NCBI GenBank assembly: GCA_030068145.1
Contig: JAPJBO010000631.1
Location: 62,001 to 126,000 of the forward strand
DNA: 64,000 nt
Direction: 5' to 3'
Source of the DNA: Diplonema papillatum
Taxonomy: Eukaryota > Euglenozoa > Diplonemea > Diplonemida > Diplonemidae
This document shows positions 29,806 through 40,924 of this stretch, one piece after another (position 1 is the stretch's first letter; the number at the start of each line of letters is the position of its first letter). The notes beneath the pieces were generated by a model that made no database searches, was not told where the DNA came from, and saw nothing but the letters and a program-made list of their open reading frames with translations. The position numbers were made by a program, and so were the translations under genes.

Positions 29806-30570
29806 GGTAGAGTGCAAACCTTCTTGGACTGAACCGGCGATAGTAGAGTAACGTTGTTCTTCAACTGGCCGGGTTTGCGCCTCGTAGAAGAATTTGGAGC
29901 TCAATTGCGACTCTTTGATTCCGTTCGCGCAGGTTAGTGCGGGAGTGATACACCCAGTTGCACCTCGAATTCTCCTGGAGTCGGTTACCGTTACTGAACT
30001 AACCTGTCGGTTGCAGAACTGCCCCTTTTCTGCGTCGTTGCATTTGAATGCTTGAAAGTGCGAGAAGCCATGGAGACAGGGCTACTACTGCGTTTCGGGC
30101 TAGTGTGACTGGATCATATTATTATAAAGTCGTCGGGTGGCGTGTGCTCCTTTCAGGACGACGGTGGGGGGTTGTTTGTGCGCCTGGAAATCGCGTTTAC
30201 ACAGAGTTCCTGGACGCATTCAAACGGCCGCTTTGGCGTGACCATTGGGATGCTCGGAAAAAGAGAGAGAGAGGAAGAGTGGGAGAGAGAGAGAAGGTGT
30301 GTGTGCGTGAGTGTGTGGTTAAGCAGTCATGGGTTAGACTTGGGTAACATCTGAAGCGAAGCTTGCCCACTCGGACACTCTCTCTTGAACACCAACTGCG
30401 AGGGTCTTCGTAGTGGGCTTGCATCTATTCGTCTGTTTGGAGCAGTCAAACCCGGGTCTATCCTTAGCGGGAGCACCGATTGAAACTCCGAGTTTCTAGG
30501 ATGTGCAATTTAGTGAGCAGAAACTACCCCCCCTTCTAGGGTTCGATGTCCCGCAAAAAAAATACTCGGC
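29806..30570. other. Stretch without a supported gene
   Basis: Mixed sequence with a GA-rich microsatellite (about 30262-30300). The frame at 30048-30347 has no recognisable domain. Confidence 0.4.
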
Positions 30571-30828
30571 GTAGCTGCTTCGACTCCGAATGGGAGGGAG
30601 GTAGAGGGGCAAATACAGTACAAACACAATCTGCAGTGTTCTTCGCGTACACCACCGTGTGTCGGCTTTTCACTCAGGACTTTTTCCCCTGGTGTGTTTG
30701 TGTGTCTTGTCGTGTAGGGGCAGACCCGCATGACCTCACGTCCGTTCAACACGTGGTTCGGTAGATACACCACTCTGGCAGCTTCGCCGAGCATTTCCTT
30801 CCTCCAAGCTCGCGCTTGTGTAAAACAA
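30571..30828 (-). mobile_element. Solo terminal-repeat-like copy of the YR element
   Basis: The inverse of 16077-16360, about 258 bp, somewhat diverged. No coding region attached. Confidence 0.75.
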
Positions 30829-31011
30829 AAATGAATGGGTCCTGTGTGCGAAAGCACCAAGGTACGAAGCTTGTCGGTGGTACAAAGTTGTAGCAGGAAA
30901 GAAGACGGGGCGAAATCTTTAGTTTGATGTTCAGGAAAGTACCGTCTGCCTCCGGGGGCGAATGGGGATTTTGCGTTCAAAACAGGCTCGAGTAAGATCC
31001 TTGATCAAATG

Positions 31012-31180
31012 TACACCCCGGACTCCCACTCCGGATTGCGGGAATGGTTTTGCGGTCGTTTGTGCGGTCGGCCTCACTCCCTCAATGCGGGAGTGGCACT
31101 CCCTCAATGCAGGAGTGGCACACCCAATGCGGGAGTGGGGCACTCATACTCTCGAATGCGGTCCAGAATACCAGGGTGTA
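31012..31180. mobile_element. TACACCCCGGAC MITE, short copy
   Basis: Left end TACACCCCGGACTCCCACTC, right end CCAGGGTGTA. Contains three diverged units of the 22-bp repeat that is expanded in the copy at 45691-46010. Confidence 0.7.
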
Positions 31181-31330
31181 AAAAGACTGACCCATATGTC
31201 TTGAACGGGCGAGAAACGCCGTCAGGCCGATGGGAGCAACGACGTTGTCCGAAGACGCTGGCACTTGGGGCGAAGGCTTTATCGGGCGGTGCTGCGTTCT
31301 TGGATCCTTGGACAGCGCCAGGCAATGCGA

Positions 31331-31690
31331 TGCTAGTGCTAGTAGCAGCACACACCATACGCGGTAGCATGCTATGCATCTACACACGTGGGTGTAAGTA
31401 TACATACGTAGTACCCTGTAGTACCATGTGGTACTACAGAGTGGCCTGATAGACCGTGGTGCAGCGTCGTGTTCCGTGACATAGACGCTAGCAAGCAATT
31501 CGATGCAGTTCCAGGGGATAGTGCTAGTAGCAGCACATAGCATACGCGGTAGCATGCTTTGCATCTACGTACGTAGGGTGTATGTATACCATGTGGTACT
31601 ACAGAGTGGACCTGATACGTGGTGCAGCGTCGTGCTCCGTGACATAGACGCTAGCAAGCGATTCGATGCAGTTTCCTGGGGATAGGGGTG
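31331..31690. repeat. Tandem duplication of about 187 bp
   Basis: GTGCTAGTAGCAGCACA ... GCGGTAGCATGCT ... GTGGTACTACAGAGTGG ... GACATAGACGCTAGCAAGC ... TTCGATGCAGTT occurs twice in a row. A separate 68-bp tandem duplication (GTCGTCTCTTCGTCTCGATG) is at 31758-31890. Confidence 0.85.
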
Positions 31691-31889
31691 GATCCTGGCC
31701 GATGTTCGGAAGGCCCTCGCACCGCAGACGTTCTATGAACCGGTGGTGTTGGTGCCCCGCAAGTCGTCTCTTCGTCTCGATGAAGCAATTTCGTCGTCTG
31801 CCGAGAAACGGTCACGCAATCACAATGAACAGTCGTCTCTTCGTCTCGATGAAGCAATTCCGCCGTACTGCCGAGAAACGGTTGCAATC

Positions 31890-32299
31890 ACGATGCGTCA
31901 CGTTGCACCACGGTCTATCAGGTCCTATCTCCTGGAGCTGCACAGAATTGCCGGGTGATGTCTCTCAGTGAAGGGAGCATGCTCACCTGCAAAGGAAAGG
32001 AAACGACGCGAAGCGACCGCGTGAAGACGATGGATGATGCGAACGACACCTGCAGCTAGAGTACGCTGACACCCCGTAAACTGGGCCACTTTGCAGCCCG
32101 AGATCTGAGGCACTTGGAGTTCTCGGGCAAACGTGCCCCAACTACAGCCATTTGCGGACGCGGAAGTACGTGATAAGAGCCCCTGCAGTCATGGCCATGA
32201 GTGTGACAACGAACCATACGCCTTCCACTTCGCAGTACGGCTCGAACGGCTTCCTGTGTGCAGTGTTGCATGTTCCGTCCCGATGCTGAAAAAACTCGA
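31890..32299. other. Stretch without a supported gene
   Basis: CCACGGTCTATCAGGTCC and GAGCTGCA (31907-31945) repeat a segment at 3828-3875. Otherwise no feature recognised. Confidence 0.35.
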
Positions 32300-32580
32300 A
32301 GCTGCTTCGACTCCAAATGGAAGGGAGGAAATATAGAGGTAAGGGGCAAATACAACACAAACACAATCTGATTTGTTCTTCGCTTACACCATCACCGTGT
32401 GTTGTTTTCTCACTCAGGACTTTGACCTGTTGCGTTTGTGTGATTTGTCGTGTGGGGGTAGGCCCGCATGACCTCACGTCCGTTCAACACGTGGTTCGGT
32501 AGTTACAGCACTTGGGGTCCCTCTGTTCTTTGTCGGGCAACATCGTCGAGCATTTCCTTTCAAGCTGGCGATGTAAAACA
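32300..32580 (-). mobile_element. Solo terminal-repeat-like copy of the YR element
   Basis: Closely similar to the terminal repeat at 2284-2497 over its whole shared length (about 280 bp here). Its right border is followed by unrelated DNA. Confidence 0.8.
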
Positions 32581-32639
32581 AAATGTGAACGAACGTGTGT
32601 GGTCTCTCGTGTAGCGGCTTTAGCTGTCATTTTGACGGT

Positions 32640-32735
32640 ACTCTTTTTCGTGTGTTCCGACATCCCGTGTTGGGCGCACGTACAGATTGATGCCTTATGA
32701 CCTTCGGTGTGTTTGTGTGGTTCAGCTTTGAACAT
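32640..32735. repeat. Copy of the GTGTTCCGACATCCCG dispersed repeat
   Basis: Shares the order GTTCCGAC, ATCCCGTG, GTACAGATTG, CCTT and GTGTGGTTCAGCTT with 13739-13830 and 61379-61480. Confidence 0.55.
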
Positions 32736-33376
32736 GCCACGGGGGTGGTCGTTGTTACTGGTGCTGGTTTTGAGGGATAAGGAAAAGTATTACTGTAAGA
32801 AAGTCTTTTTGCGTAGGTCTCCATTGGCCCGGTAGTTTGTGCTACCGCCAACTTATTTTACACTCGTTCTCTTCTCTACTCACTACTGTACGTACTCTTT
32901 CACTCTTTTTTTCACTTTGGCTAAAATTATTTTTGGCGGTGGTATCTGTCGGGTCGATAGTTTGCACTATCACCGCTCTTTTACACCCGTACTCTTCTCT
33001 ACTCACTACTGTATTCAATGCCTACCACATACGTACAAGGACGCCGAAGTGCCAAGAAAGCACGAGGGCCCCCCCGAGCGACTGCCTTGGCAGAAAACTG
33101 CCGGCGGGAACCCCCCAGAAAGCACGCGGCGCGACAGCGCAACATTTCGAAAATGGAGCTGGAAATCACCAGCCTGACCTCATCATCTTCGTCCGTCGCA
33201 TCGAGATCGTCTTCGGCCGAAGGTATCAAGTAACCCGAGCCTTTGACAATGAAACCTACCCCTTGTGGTACCTGCATTTCGAGTTCACACTACTCAGTAG
33301 TGCTCGCTTGCCTTCATGGCACTTGCACTTTACAGAACTTAATACTCACTACTGTACCCGTGGGTGGGAGGCATAC

Positions 33377-33895
33377 CCTAGTCCCGGCATGTACTCGAAG
33401 TTCATGCCGTAAAACCCGGCAACGAAGCTGAGGGGGATGAAGATCGCGTTCAGCAGTGTGAGCACGCGGACGAGCTCGTTGGTGCGGTGGCCGGCGACGC
33501 CGAAGTAGAGGGACAAGAAGTCTTTGGTCGACGTGTGCAGCTCGTCGGTGAACGACAGCGCCTGCTCTGTCTGCTCCTGGACGCGCTTGAACGACGGTTC
33601 GCGCCCGATCCGGTGGGACCAAGAGGGCGGGTCGAGCGACATCGCCGTGAGCAAATCGACGGTCTCGCTCAGCACCCGCTTGCTGACCGAGCACCGCCGC
33701 AGGATGCCGTACATGGTCGCCGTGACCCCGGCCACGCGCTCCTTCGTCCGCGACATTCGCACGAAGCGGCCCTCCATCTCGTCGAAGATCTTCCGCTTGG
33801 TGCTCAGCGACATCGAATTCTCCGTCAGCAGCCGCATCATGATGTAAAACACGAACTCGTCGAGTCGGAGAAGATGCGGCGTCTTCGACAGCAGC
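33377..33895 (-). CDS. CorA-like Mg2+ transporter, C-terminal exon
   Basis: The frame encodes the long helical part and first membrane helix of a CorA family channel. DEFVFYIMMRLLTEN starts the coiled helix; LVRVLTLLNAIFIPLSFVAG is the pore helix, followed at once by the family signature in FYGMNFEYMP. CorA proteins form pentamers that pass Mg2+ through the membrane, with the GMN motif at the pore mouth. An acceptor-like CAG precedes 33895. After MPGL the frame stops, so the second membrane helix must lie in another exon. Donor candidates are GTATGC at 33376 and GTGAGT just beyond the frame's stop region near 33352. A weak candidate for the last helix is a minus frame near 33060-33120 (SLGGALVLSWHFGVLVRMW). 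The N-terminal partner may be the exon at 60481-61209. Confidence 0.8.
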
Positions 33896-34140
33896 CTGCG
33901 CGCGGGTGTGTGTGTGTGTAGGGCTGCGATAACAGGGTCAAAGAGTCGCACTTGAGCTCCAATTCCTCTATTATGAGCAGTCAGTTCAAGAACAACGTTA
34001 CGCTACTATCATCTACTACTTTAGTACACGGGGTTGAGGTGGGTCTACCGAGACTGAACTTTTCTTGGTTGATGGAATGTGATCTCGCCTGGTTGGCCCA
34101 ATGACATGGTCAACAGGCACACTCTATCCCATTCGCTAGT
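33896..34140. repeat. Left part of dispersed repeat K (second copy)
   Basis: From about 33995 it matches repeat K (GATCTCGCCTGGTTGGCCCA, CAACAGGCACACT). It is cut at 34140 by the MITE that follows. Confidence 0.7.
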
Positions 34141-34844
34141 AAACCCCCCCTCGCTTAATATTTACATTTTTTTTGTGAATATTATGAGCATTGTAAATAT
34201 TATGAGGTTTTGTAAATATTATGAGACTCTGCCCTTAATATTTACAAACCCCGAAATCTCACCATAGCAACCCCAAGAAATGACTGACCTGCCATCACGG
34301 GAAGATGGTGTTTGCAGTGCTCGTGTGCAAGCTCCATCGTATCGGACGAAGACACTGGAGAAGGTGAAGACGCCTTCGAGGGACTGGCATCACGGGCCAG
34401 ATTATCCGTTGTCCGGGCCGAGCAAGAAGCAGCCGGTGTCTTCGACGGCTTCGGAAGTTCACTATCTGGTGAGATATCAAACATCTTGTGTTCGAACCCC
34501 TTAACCCCTGGAGAGACCACATCAGAGCATGACCAACCCCGCCAGCAACCCAGCAGCTGAAAGAGACGCTGGAAGGGAGAACTATGGTGCCAAGAAGCGT
34601 GCACGTTTAACAGAATACTGCAAACATGAAGTTGACGGCCGCCACATGGAGCACGGCACTGCAGAAAGCTCGTGTAGCAGGTACTCCCAGGAAGGAAAGT
34701 TGCTCGCCAAAATAAAAAAATGGAAAATGTAAATATTAGGAAAATGTAAATAATAAGAGAATTTGTAAATATTAAGAGCATTTTGTAAATATTAAGAGAA
34801 TGCAAATATTAGAAAAATGTAAATATTAAGCGACGGGGGGGTTT
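34141..34844. mobile_element. MITE/transposon remnant with GTAAATATTA subterminal arrays, about 700 bp
   Basis: TIRs AAACCCCCCCTCGCTTAATA then TTTAC and inverse. Next to each end sit three to six copies of GTAAATATTAAGAG-like units. The interior has a minus frame (34242-34520) rich in Ser/Pro with no recognised domain. It is inserted in repeat K; the empty version is at about 29.38 kb. Confidence 0.75.
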
Positions 34845-35060
34845 AAGCAAGTTATCACGCTTCTGTCAGACTTCTCTCCTTCCTTCCCTTTCCGATGAAG
34901 AATGAGCCGAGACCGAGTGCGATGAGGCCAGAAGCTAGCTGCCAATATATTCCTAACAGCAGTACTACTACTTTAGTATACGGTAGGAACTGGAGCAAAG
35001 CGCATGACAGGATCCGAGCCTACAACAGGAGAATTCGGGTGGGTTGAGGAGGGTCTTCTC
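34845..35060. repeat. Right part of dispersed repeat K
   Basis: Continues K (CAGACTTCTCTCCTTCCTTC, GAGCCGAGACCGAGTGCGAT, CAGAAGCTAGC, GGAGCAAAGCGCATGACAGG) after the inserted element. Confidence 0.7.
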
Positions 35061-35549
35061 ACTCTAACTGTCGACGCACCTAACCACGCCCGAACAGCAC
35101 TCGTTGGAGAGCAGTTGATGCTTGCTGAAAAGACTTTCGCAGCAACTCATGCCGGTTGAAACAACCACACTTTTTGGGGGGGAGCCTGTTAGATTTCGTG
35201 GTGGCCATTTCGGGTTCATTTTCTGACTCAATTCATTCTGAAGGAGCTTTTTTGCCTCTGAACAAATCAACCGTGACGGGGCACTACTTTCGCAGGGTGA
35301 AAGTAGTGCCCATGTTGATGCCTTCTCGAAACAAGTGGCACGTGCTTCTGCTCGCTTGTAGCACACCCAGTCGGCTTTTCTTTCAACACGGTGTAGTGGT
35401 GCCCGGCATGCGCTTGTCCCGTGCGATACTGTAAGGGTAGAAAGTTTTTTTTCTTGTGCCCATGTTCGCGCGCCGCAAAAGTTTCCAAACCTCCGGGAAA
35501 AAAAAACCTTTGGAAAAAAAATTACTTTTCAACAGGAAAGTGCAGGGGT
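35061..35549. other. Stretch without a supported gene
   Basis: No coding signal recognised. A small inverted repeat CACTACTTTCGCAGGGTGAA / AGTAGTGCC is near 35281-35312. Confidence 0.35.
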
Positions 35550-35672
35550 GTACGTAACTCGGGACCCCCGGTCCTGGGTTTTTGAAACCGCGACTTTTTT
35601 TCCAATTTTCATACAGGGTTTTTTTTCTAACTTTCGTTGTGCATGCACTTTTATTCTAGGTTTGGGTTGTTG
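35550..35672. mobile_element. Truncated arm of the 26-kb hAT-like family
   Basis: CAGGGGTGTACGTAACTC through TTTTCATACAGGG to TTCTAGGTTTGGGTTG matches the right arm of 26069-26958 in inverse. The rest of the element is missing. Confidence 0.7.
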
Positions 35673-35680
35673 ACAGGTTG

Positions 35681-36010
35681 TTAACAGGTTGTTAACAGGT
35701 CGTCGCGCTCAGGCGCGCGTTTGGTGCCTCGCGACTCCTTCGACTGCTCGTCCAGGTTCATCGGTTGCGCGTCGATTTCTGCTTCTTCACGGCGCTGGGG
35801 CGATGGCCGCGCTTCGATGGGCGCTCCTCTACGCCGTTTTGTTGTCGGGTTCGACGCAGAGTTCGTTCGCCGCATCTTCGCTCGCTCGCGTCGGTTGTTA
35901 CTCGTCTTCTGCTGCCTCCCCGGTAGCAGGAACACTCGATACGAGAACTTTACACAGCCTTCAGGGTGTAGTTGGTTCAAAGAAAAAGTCAAGTTTTCCC
36001 ATTCAAGCAT
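35681..36010 (-). CDS. Second copy of the small basic ORF family
   Basis: The frame is 109 codons. The central and C-terminal parts share RPSPQRREEAEIDAQPMNLD and TKRAPERDD with the ORF at 2851-3246, at about three quarters identity in DNA. The N-terminal part differs and runs into a piece of dispersed repeat R (CATCAGACTGCAACCG, 36008). Likely a decayed or chimeric copy. Confidence 0.35.
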   Translation of the reverse strand: MLEWENLTFSLNQLHPEGCVKFSYRVFLLPGRQQKTSNNRRERAKMRRTNSASNPTTKRRRGAPIEARPSPQRREEAEIDAQPMNLDEQSKESRGTKRAPERDDLLTTC

Positions 36011-36373
36011 CAGACTGCAACCGTAGCATGGTGGCGGTAAGGGGTCCGTTCAAAAGAAAAAGGTGAAGCAGAAGGTTTCGTGTCCAACTGACATGACACA
36101 AATTGCGGTTTTCTTTCGCCGTTCGACGTGATGGTCTTTTGTAGGCACACCTGTGTAGCTCCCTTGCCCAAACCTTTTTGACGAAGCCGTGTGTTGGCTC
36201 AACAAGCAGAACGATACGCACGACGTGAGAGTCGAGCACAAGAAAAGCAAAACAACTACGAAATGACACGCAAAGTCTCTTCATGCACACACGAACGTCA
36301 CAGTGTGGCGTGACAAATTGTCGATTTTCTGGTCCGCCAAAATCACTCAGAGTATGTTAAACCCTGCCTCTAA

Positions 36374-37103
36374 CATGCTTTGCATCCTGGCTGAGTCTGG
36401 CTGAGTCTCGCCAGAGTCCAGCCTGAGTCTGGCGACTCAGTCTGGACTCAGGCAAACTCAGGCTGGGCAAATATTTATTAGTGTTCGGGTCACTTCAGTG
36501 GGGCAGTGAGGGCCAAGAATCACAATCACAATTGCAATCACAAGGATTAAAACCCAGCCACCTGAAAGGGACTAGTGATCTGGTACTTTAGGCACCACCT
36601 CAAGAACCACATCACAAAGCTGTTGAGCACGACACACACAGGTGCAAGACAACTTGTAAAGCCTACAGCGTTAGGTATAGGGTATTGTACTCAACGAACC
36701 GCGATTTTTGCATTTCAGCGTTAATTATTGGCTAGGTGAGCACGGGACCAGCTTTAGGGCCCAATTTCAGGTGTTCAAGTTTCCTTTGCAACACTCAATT
36801 TTTGTCTGGTTAGGACCACTTGATTGCAGTGTGTGGGGTCCGAATTTGTTGTCTGATACACCATGCACATCTGCAAGCTTGCTGCCAAAACCTCAGTGGC
36901 CAACCACTGAAGTGACCAGGTGCAGTGCTTCAGTACCAGTACAGTAGTTCAACAGTGCAGCCGCCCAGCCTGAGTTTGCCTGAGTCCAGACTGAGTCTGG
37001 CTGAGTCGCGCTGACTCAGGCTCGACTCAGGCTCGACTCAGTCTGAGTATTTTTTCCCGGAGGGGAGTATTTCTCGCCAGACTCAGCCAGGATGCAAAGC
37101 ATG
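36374..37103. mobile_element. Foldback element of 730 bp with GACTCAG-rich ends and 6-bp TSD
   Basis: Left end CATGCTTTGCATCCTGGCTG and right end the inverse. Both arms are built of CTGAGTC/GACTCAG heptamers. CTCTAA is repeated exactly at both borders (36368-36373 and 37104-37109). The interior lacks a recognised ORF. Confidence 0.8.
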
Positions 37104-37109
37104 CTCTAA

Positions 37110-37600
37110 ACGCGGAAATTCGGTGTTTTTTGGATTTGTCTGTCTCTTTTGGTGCCCCCCTGGTCCTCATGAGAACCCGAATCTTCGTTTCTCCTCTTCG
37201 GGGACGTTGTGGTTTCCTAGCCAAGAAAAGTTTTTTTTTCTCGAAAAGCTTTATTTTTGCGCGCGCGCGCGGGAAATTTTGGGGGTCAAAATAACATGGG
37301 CACAAAAAAAAAAAAAACTTTCTACCCTAAGCAGGTACCGTGCCATATCTGACGAGAGGCACTGTCAAAGGACAAAACCGCTAGCCAAGCCGTCAAATCC
37401 GTTCGAAGGTCGTGGCTGGAGCGACGTCCAATCTTGCCACAGTTGCAACAGATGACCGCCACTACAGCGAGTTCTACTAGAGAATGCGCGTGGAACGCGT
37501 TCTCTGGCATGCAGGGGCTTTCCCGTGGCCGCCGCAATGGTTGCTCATACCAGAAACTATACGGCAGGCAAAGTGTCACTGTCGGGACAAAGGGTATATC
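37110..37600. other. Stretch without a supported gene
   Basis: A/T-rich homopolymer runs, then mixed sequence. TTTCTACCCTA near 37320 resembles the inverse of CCCATGTT...TAGAAAG at 35430-35466. No coding signal. Confidence 0.35.
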
Positions 37601-37905
37601 CACATAACAGCCAGTGGAAATAGGGTGTGGGACAGTGTGCTGTGTACGGTACGTACCGTTTGAAAGAAAGGAAGGTGGCGCAGAAGGTTTTGTGGCGGAC
37701 TGACGGTGTCACGATGTGTGTGACACCACGGCTCGCATCAGTGACACAACACCGTTCACGTTCGCGCTTTCTTTCTTTCACTCCTGAGGAGCCACCCGGT
37801 CACGGCCTTGTATGTGCAGCCCCTCGGTTAACACCTCTTCGTCTCATGAACCGGCTTTCCCGCCCGAAGTCTGCCACTAAAGTGACGAACGACCAGGGTC
37901 ACCCA
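37600..37905. repeat. Dispersed repeat R, copy 1
   Basis: GAAAGAAAGGAAGGTGGCGC, GACTGACGGTGTCACG, ACGGCTCGCATCAGTGACAC, CACTCCTGAGGAGCCACCC and TTCCCGCCCGAA in the same order as at 40262-40815. A fragment is at 36006-36110. Confidence 0.8.
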
Positions 37906-38570
37906 TAGGCAGAAATAAGAATCTGGGCCGGCGTTCGGCGTTTGCTTATTTTTGTGGGGGGTGCCCACGTACTGGGCATATTTGTACTTAGAGAATTTTC
38001 GAAATCAGTCACACACTTCAAAATTTCACCAGCTTTTTCTCCCTGCGAAACTGAATTCTGAGCTTAAAACCCGTGCGAATCAGCAGATCCGGGCCCCAAG
38101 AGGAGCTAGCATGCTGGTTGTGTGGCAAACCTGATGCTAGCTACTGCAGGGAACCTGTGAGGCACATTGCGGCGTGCCCAACTGAGTCAAGTAAAAACGC
38201 CAGTTTGTAGCAAACCGTAGTGACAAGTAGCCAGTCGTCATCTACTCGCGGCGCACGCGCTTGTTCGCAAATATTTGCAGCTGTGCCACGTGAGAGATCC
38301 GGAGCTGCGAAGTCGCTTCCGAACTCTCGCATGAGATGCCTGACGTGAACGTTCTCCCGGGGAACTGGGTGGCCTTTTCATTTACCCGGTCTTTTCATGT
38401 CCCTCTCAACCCTACGACAGCATACAGAAGGCTTTTCGAAGATGAAAGACGGGGTAGAGCTTCCTTGTGCGGATAGAAAACGAAGGGGGCGGAAATCGTC
38501 GAGAATTTCACTACCTGGAGCTCACGGCACAAAGAACGTTGGACGTGACTAACTTGAACATCGCGGATTG
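37906..38570. other. Stretch without a supported gene
   Basis: No repeat partner or coding signal recognised, apart from a short inverted repeat GCTAGCAT ... ATGCTAGC near 38108-38138. Confidence 0.35.
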
Positions 38571-38581
38571 CCTGAACAGTC

Positions 38582-39697
38582 TTAGGCAAACGACGACGGA
38601 ATCGACGCTTCGGACCCCCCTTCATCTTCCTCCTCGGCGTCATCTTCCTCCACCTCCTCCTCGGCGTCGATGTCGTCCATCACCTCGTCACGTTGGTCAA
38701 CTTCGCTGCTACAATCATCTGGCGCAGGCGCGTCGACCAACGACGCGACCACAGCAAGAAGAGCAATTATTCCTGCTATGACGATGTTCTCGTCAGCAAT
38801 CTTCTTGACAGCCGGACGGAGCTTCGCCAGAGCCTTTCCAGTCACGTCAGCGTCTTCACCCTTCTTCACTTTCTGAAGCAGTTGACGGAACGAACTGTGT
38901 CCATCCTTCTTCTCCTTCTGTTTCCGCCCACCCCCTGCTGCCCGCCGTCTCTTCGAGGACTCCCAACTCAGCATCCCCTCAGCAAGCAACTCCCTTGCTT
39001 CTGCCGGGTTCGGTCCGTTTCGAACCAAAAAGAGTTCGTTGCTGACTGCTTTCAGCGACGTTTCGATCCTCGCGGGATCCAAGCGAGCGCGCATCAACCC
39101 AAAGTCTCGCTCGATCCCACAGCTGCTCGGGCAGCTACAGCACAGAGCCACTTGTAGAACTCGGCTTGTGGCGACTGCAATCCCTGTCTTGTCTTCTGTC
39201 CGTTTAAGTTCTGCAACCGTTGCGGATCAGAAGTTTTCATAGCTGCCCTCGTTGAGGACAGCTTTCTGACGAACTGCTTCCCACTGGTTCATCAGGTCTT
39301 TCTTGCGGAAGCTCGTGTCGACTCTCGCGAGTTTGCACATGGTTCTCCATGCGCCTTCTTGAGCCTGCAGAGTCTTCTTCGGTGTGGGTTTTTTCGGCGC
39401 GGGCTTCGGGCATGTCTGCGCATCAGATCCACCCGGCGGGGGCGATGCTTTAGGAGCTACTTCACTTCGACGTTTTTTTGCAGGGGGTGCGTTGCCCGAC
39501 GCAGCTGGGCTTATTTTCGCCTTCGCAACAGGACTCCGTGATCCGGGAGGCAGTGCAGTACCGGGTGCACGGCTAGCATCCGATGCAGGTTGGCTAAACA
39601 GGGTCCTGAACGCCGTTTCCTGATCTCCGCGTTGTCGGCCAAGGAATGCTTGGACACCTTCGCTTGTTTCGGAGCTTGCGCCAGTGGTGTGGATCCC
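38582..39697 (-). pseudogene. hAT-like transposase-derived gene, one internal stop
   Basis: A single minus-strand register runs from about 39697 to 38582, broken by one TGA at 39227-39229. The first part (about 155 codons) contains GVQAFLGRQRGDQETAFRTL, a nuclear-localisation cluster (PPAKKRRSE, APKKPTPKKT) and WRTMCKLARVDTSFRKKDLM. The second part carries CPSSCGIERDFGLMRARLD followed by PARIE, which resembles the SS-x-x-ERxFS core of the hAT C-terminal dimerisation region. It then has a basic stretch, a hydrophobic helix (IVIAGIIALLAVVASLV) and an acidic tail. It lacks the catalytic middle of a hAT transposase. Read-through or splicing across the stop is possible; decay is simpler. Confidence 0.45.
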
Positions 39698-39726
39698 TCA
39701 TCCTCGGACTCGCCACCACGGGTTTG

Positions 39727-39957
39727 CGAAACCCAGCATTGGAAAATTGTCCCACCTCGGGAAATTGTCCAAATAGGTTTTCCGACCTCGAAACCCAGCA
39801 TTAGAAAATTGTCCCACCTCGGGAAATTGTCCAAATAGGTTTTCCAATCTCGAAACCCAGCATAGGAAAATTGTCCCACCTCGGGAAATTGTCCAAATAG
39901 GTTTTCCGACCTCGAAACCCAGCATTGGAAAATTGTCCCACCTCGGGAAATTGTACG
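39727..39957. repeat. 62-bp minisatellite, nearly 4 copies
   Basis: The unit includes GAAACCCAGCATTGGAAAAT, TGTCCCACCTCGGGAAATTG and TCCAAATAGGTTTTCC. Confidence 0.95.
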
Positions 39958-39994
39958 GGGGGGAGGGGGGCAGCTGAGGCTCAATGTACCGTAC

Positions 39995-40140
39995 CGTCTC
40001 CCGGGGGGCGGTGCCCCCCGGACCCCCCCCTGTATCAAAACTCGCGAGAGAAAACGGGTTTGGTGTCTATTCTGAAGGGAAAAACGGGCTGCATAAGGTT
40101 CTGGCCCCAAACCCCGCTCGCAAAAAAAAAAAAAGAAATC
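39995..40140. repeat. Repeat shared with 17085-17210
   Basis: GGGGGGCGGTGCCCCCCGGA and GGGCTGCATAAGG recur; a long A run follows, then CGCTGCGCGGG. Confidence 0.55.
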
Positions 40141-40261
40141 GCCGCTGCGCGGGCCACCGGAGGAACACCTATAATTGGGGGTGGCGTTCGGCGTCCGCTT
40201 TTTTCGACCCATGGGGTCACCCACTGGTCGACTTCTAGTCACCCACGATGCGACGAGCAGG

Positions 40262-40815
40262 ACCCCGAAGGCATCAGACTGCAACCGTAGGATGGTGTCA
40301 GTAAGGGGTCCATTTTGAAAGAACGGAAGGTGGCGCAGAAAGTTTTGTGTCGGACTGACGGTGTCACGATGTGTGTGACACCACGGCTCGCATCAGTGAC
40401 ACTGCATCACGGTCACGTTCGCGCTTTCTTCTTTCACTCCTGAGGAGCCACCCCGGCCATGGTCTTGTATGTGCAGCCCCTCCCTCTTCCTCTCATGAAC
40501 ATGCCTTCCCGCCCGAAATCTGCCACTAAAGTGACGAACGACCACCCATGATGCGCGACGAGCGGGACCCCGAAGGTATCAGACTGCAACCGGAGGATGG
40601 TGACAGTAAGGGGTCCGTTTGAAAGAAAGGAAGTGGCGTAGAAGGTTTTGTGTCTGACTGACGGTGTCACGGTGTGTGTGACACTACGGCTCGCATCAGT
40701 GACACTACACCGTTGCTTTCTTTCTTTCACTCCTGAGGAGCCACCCCGGCTACGGCCTTGTATGTGCAGTTAACACTTCTCTTCGCCGGCCTTCCCGCCC
40801 GAAATCTGCCACTGT
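40262..40815. repeat. Dispersed repeat R, two tandem copies
   Basis: Two copies of about 300 bp in direct tandem (40262-40560 and 40568-40815), each starting at CATCAGACTGCAACCG or TATCAGACTGCAACCG. Confidence 0.85.
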
Positions 40816-40924
40816 CCCACGGCTCGCACCAGTGACACTACAGGAGCCCCCGCGCAAGACCTCAGTAGCACCAGGGTCGTGGCACGGACCGTCTTCTTTG
40901 CCTTGTCCAAGGCCTGTTTACCAT

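Noticed and set aside
33487-33921. Plus-strand ORF of 144 codons
   Set aside because: It is the antisense of the CorA-like exon, whose minus frame carries the GMN motif.
34480-34510. GTGTTCGAACCCC as a possible tRNA T-arm
   Set aside because: No acceptor stem or anticodon arm could be placed around it.
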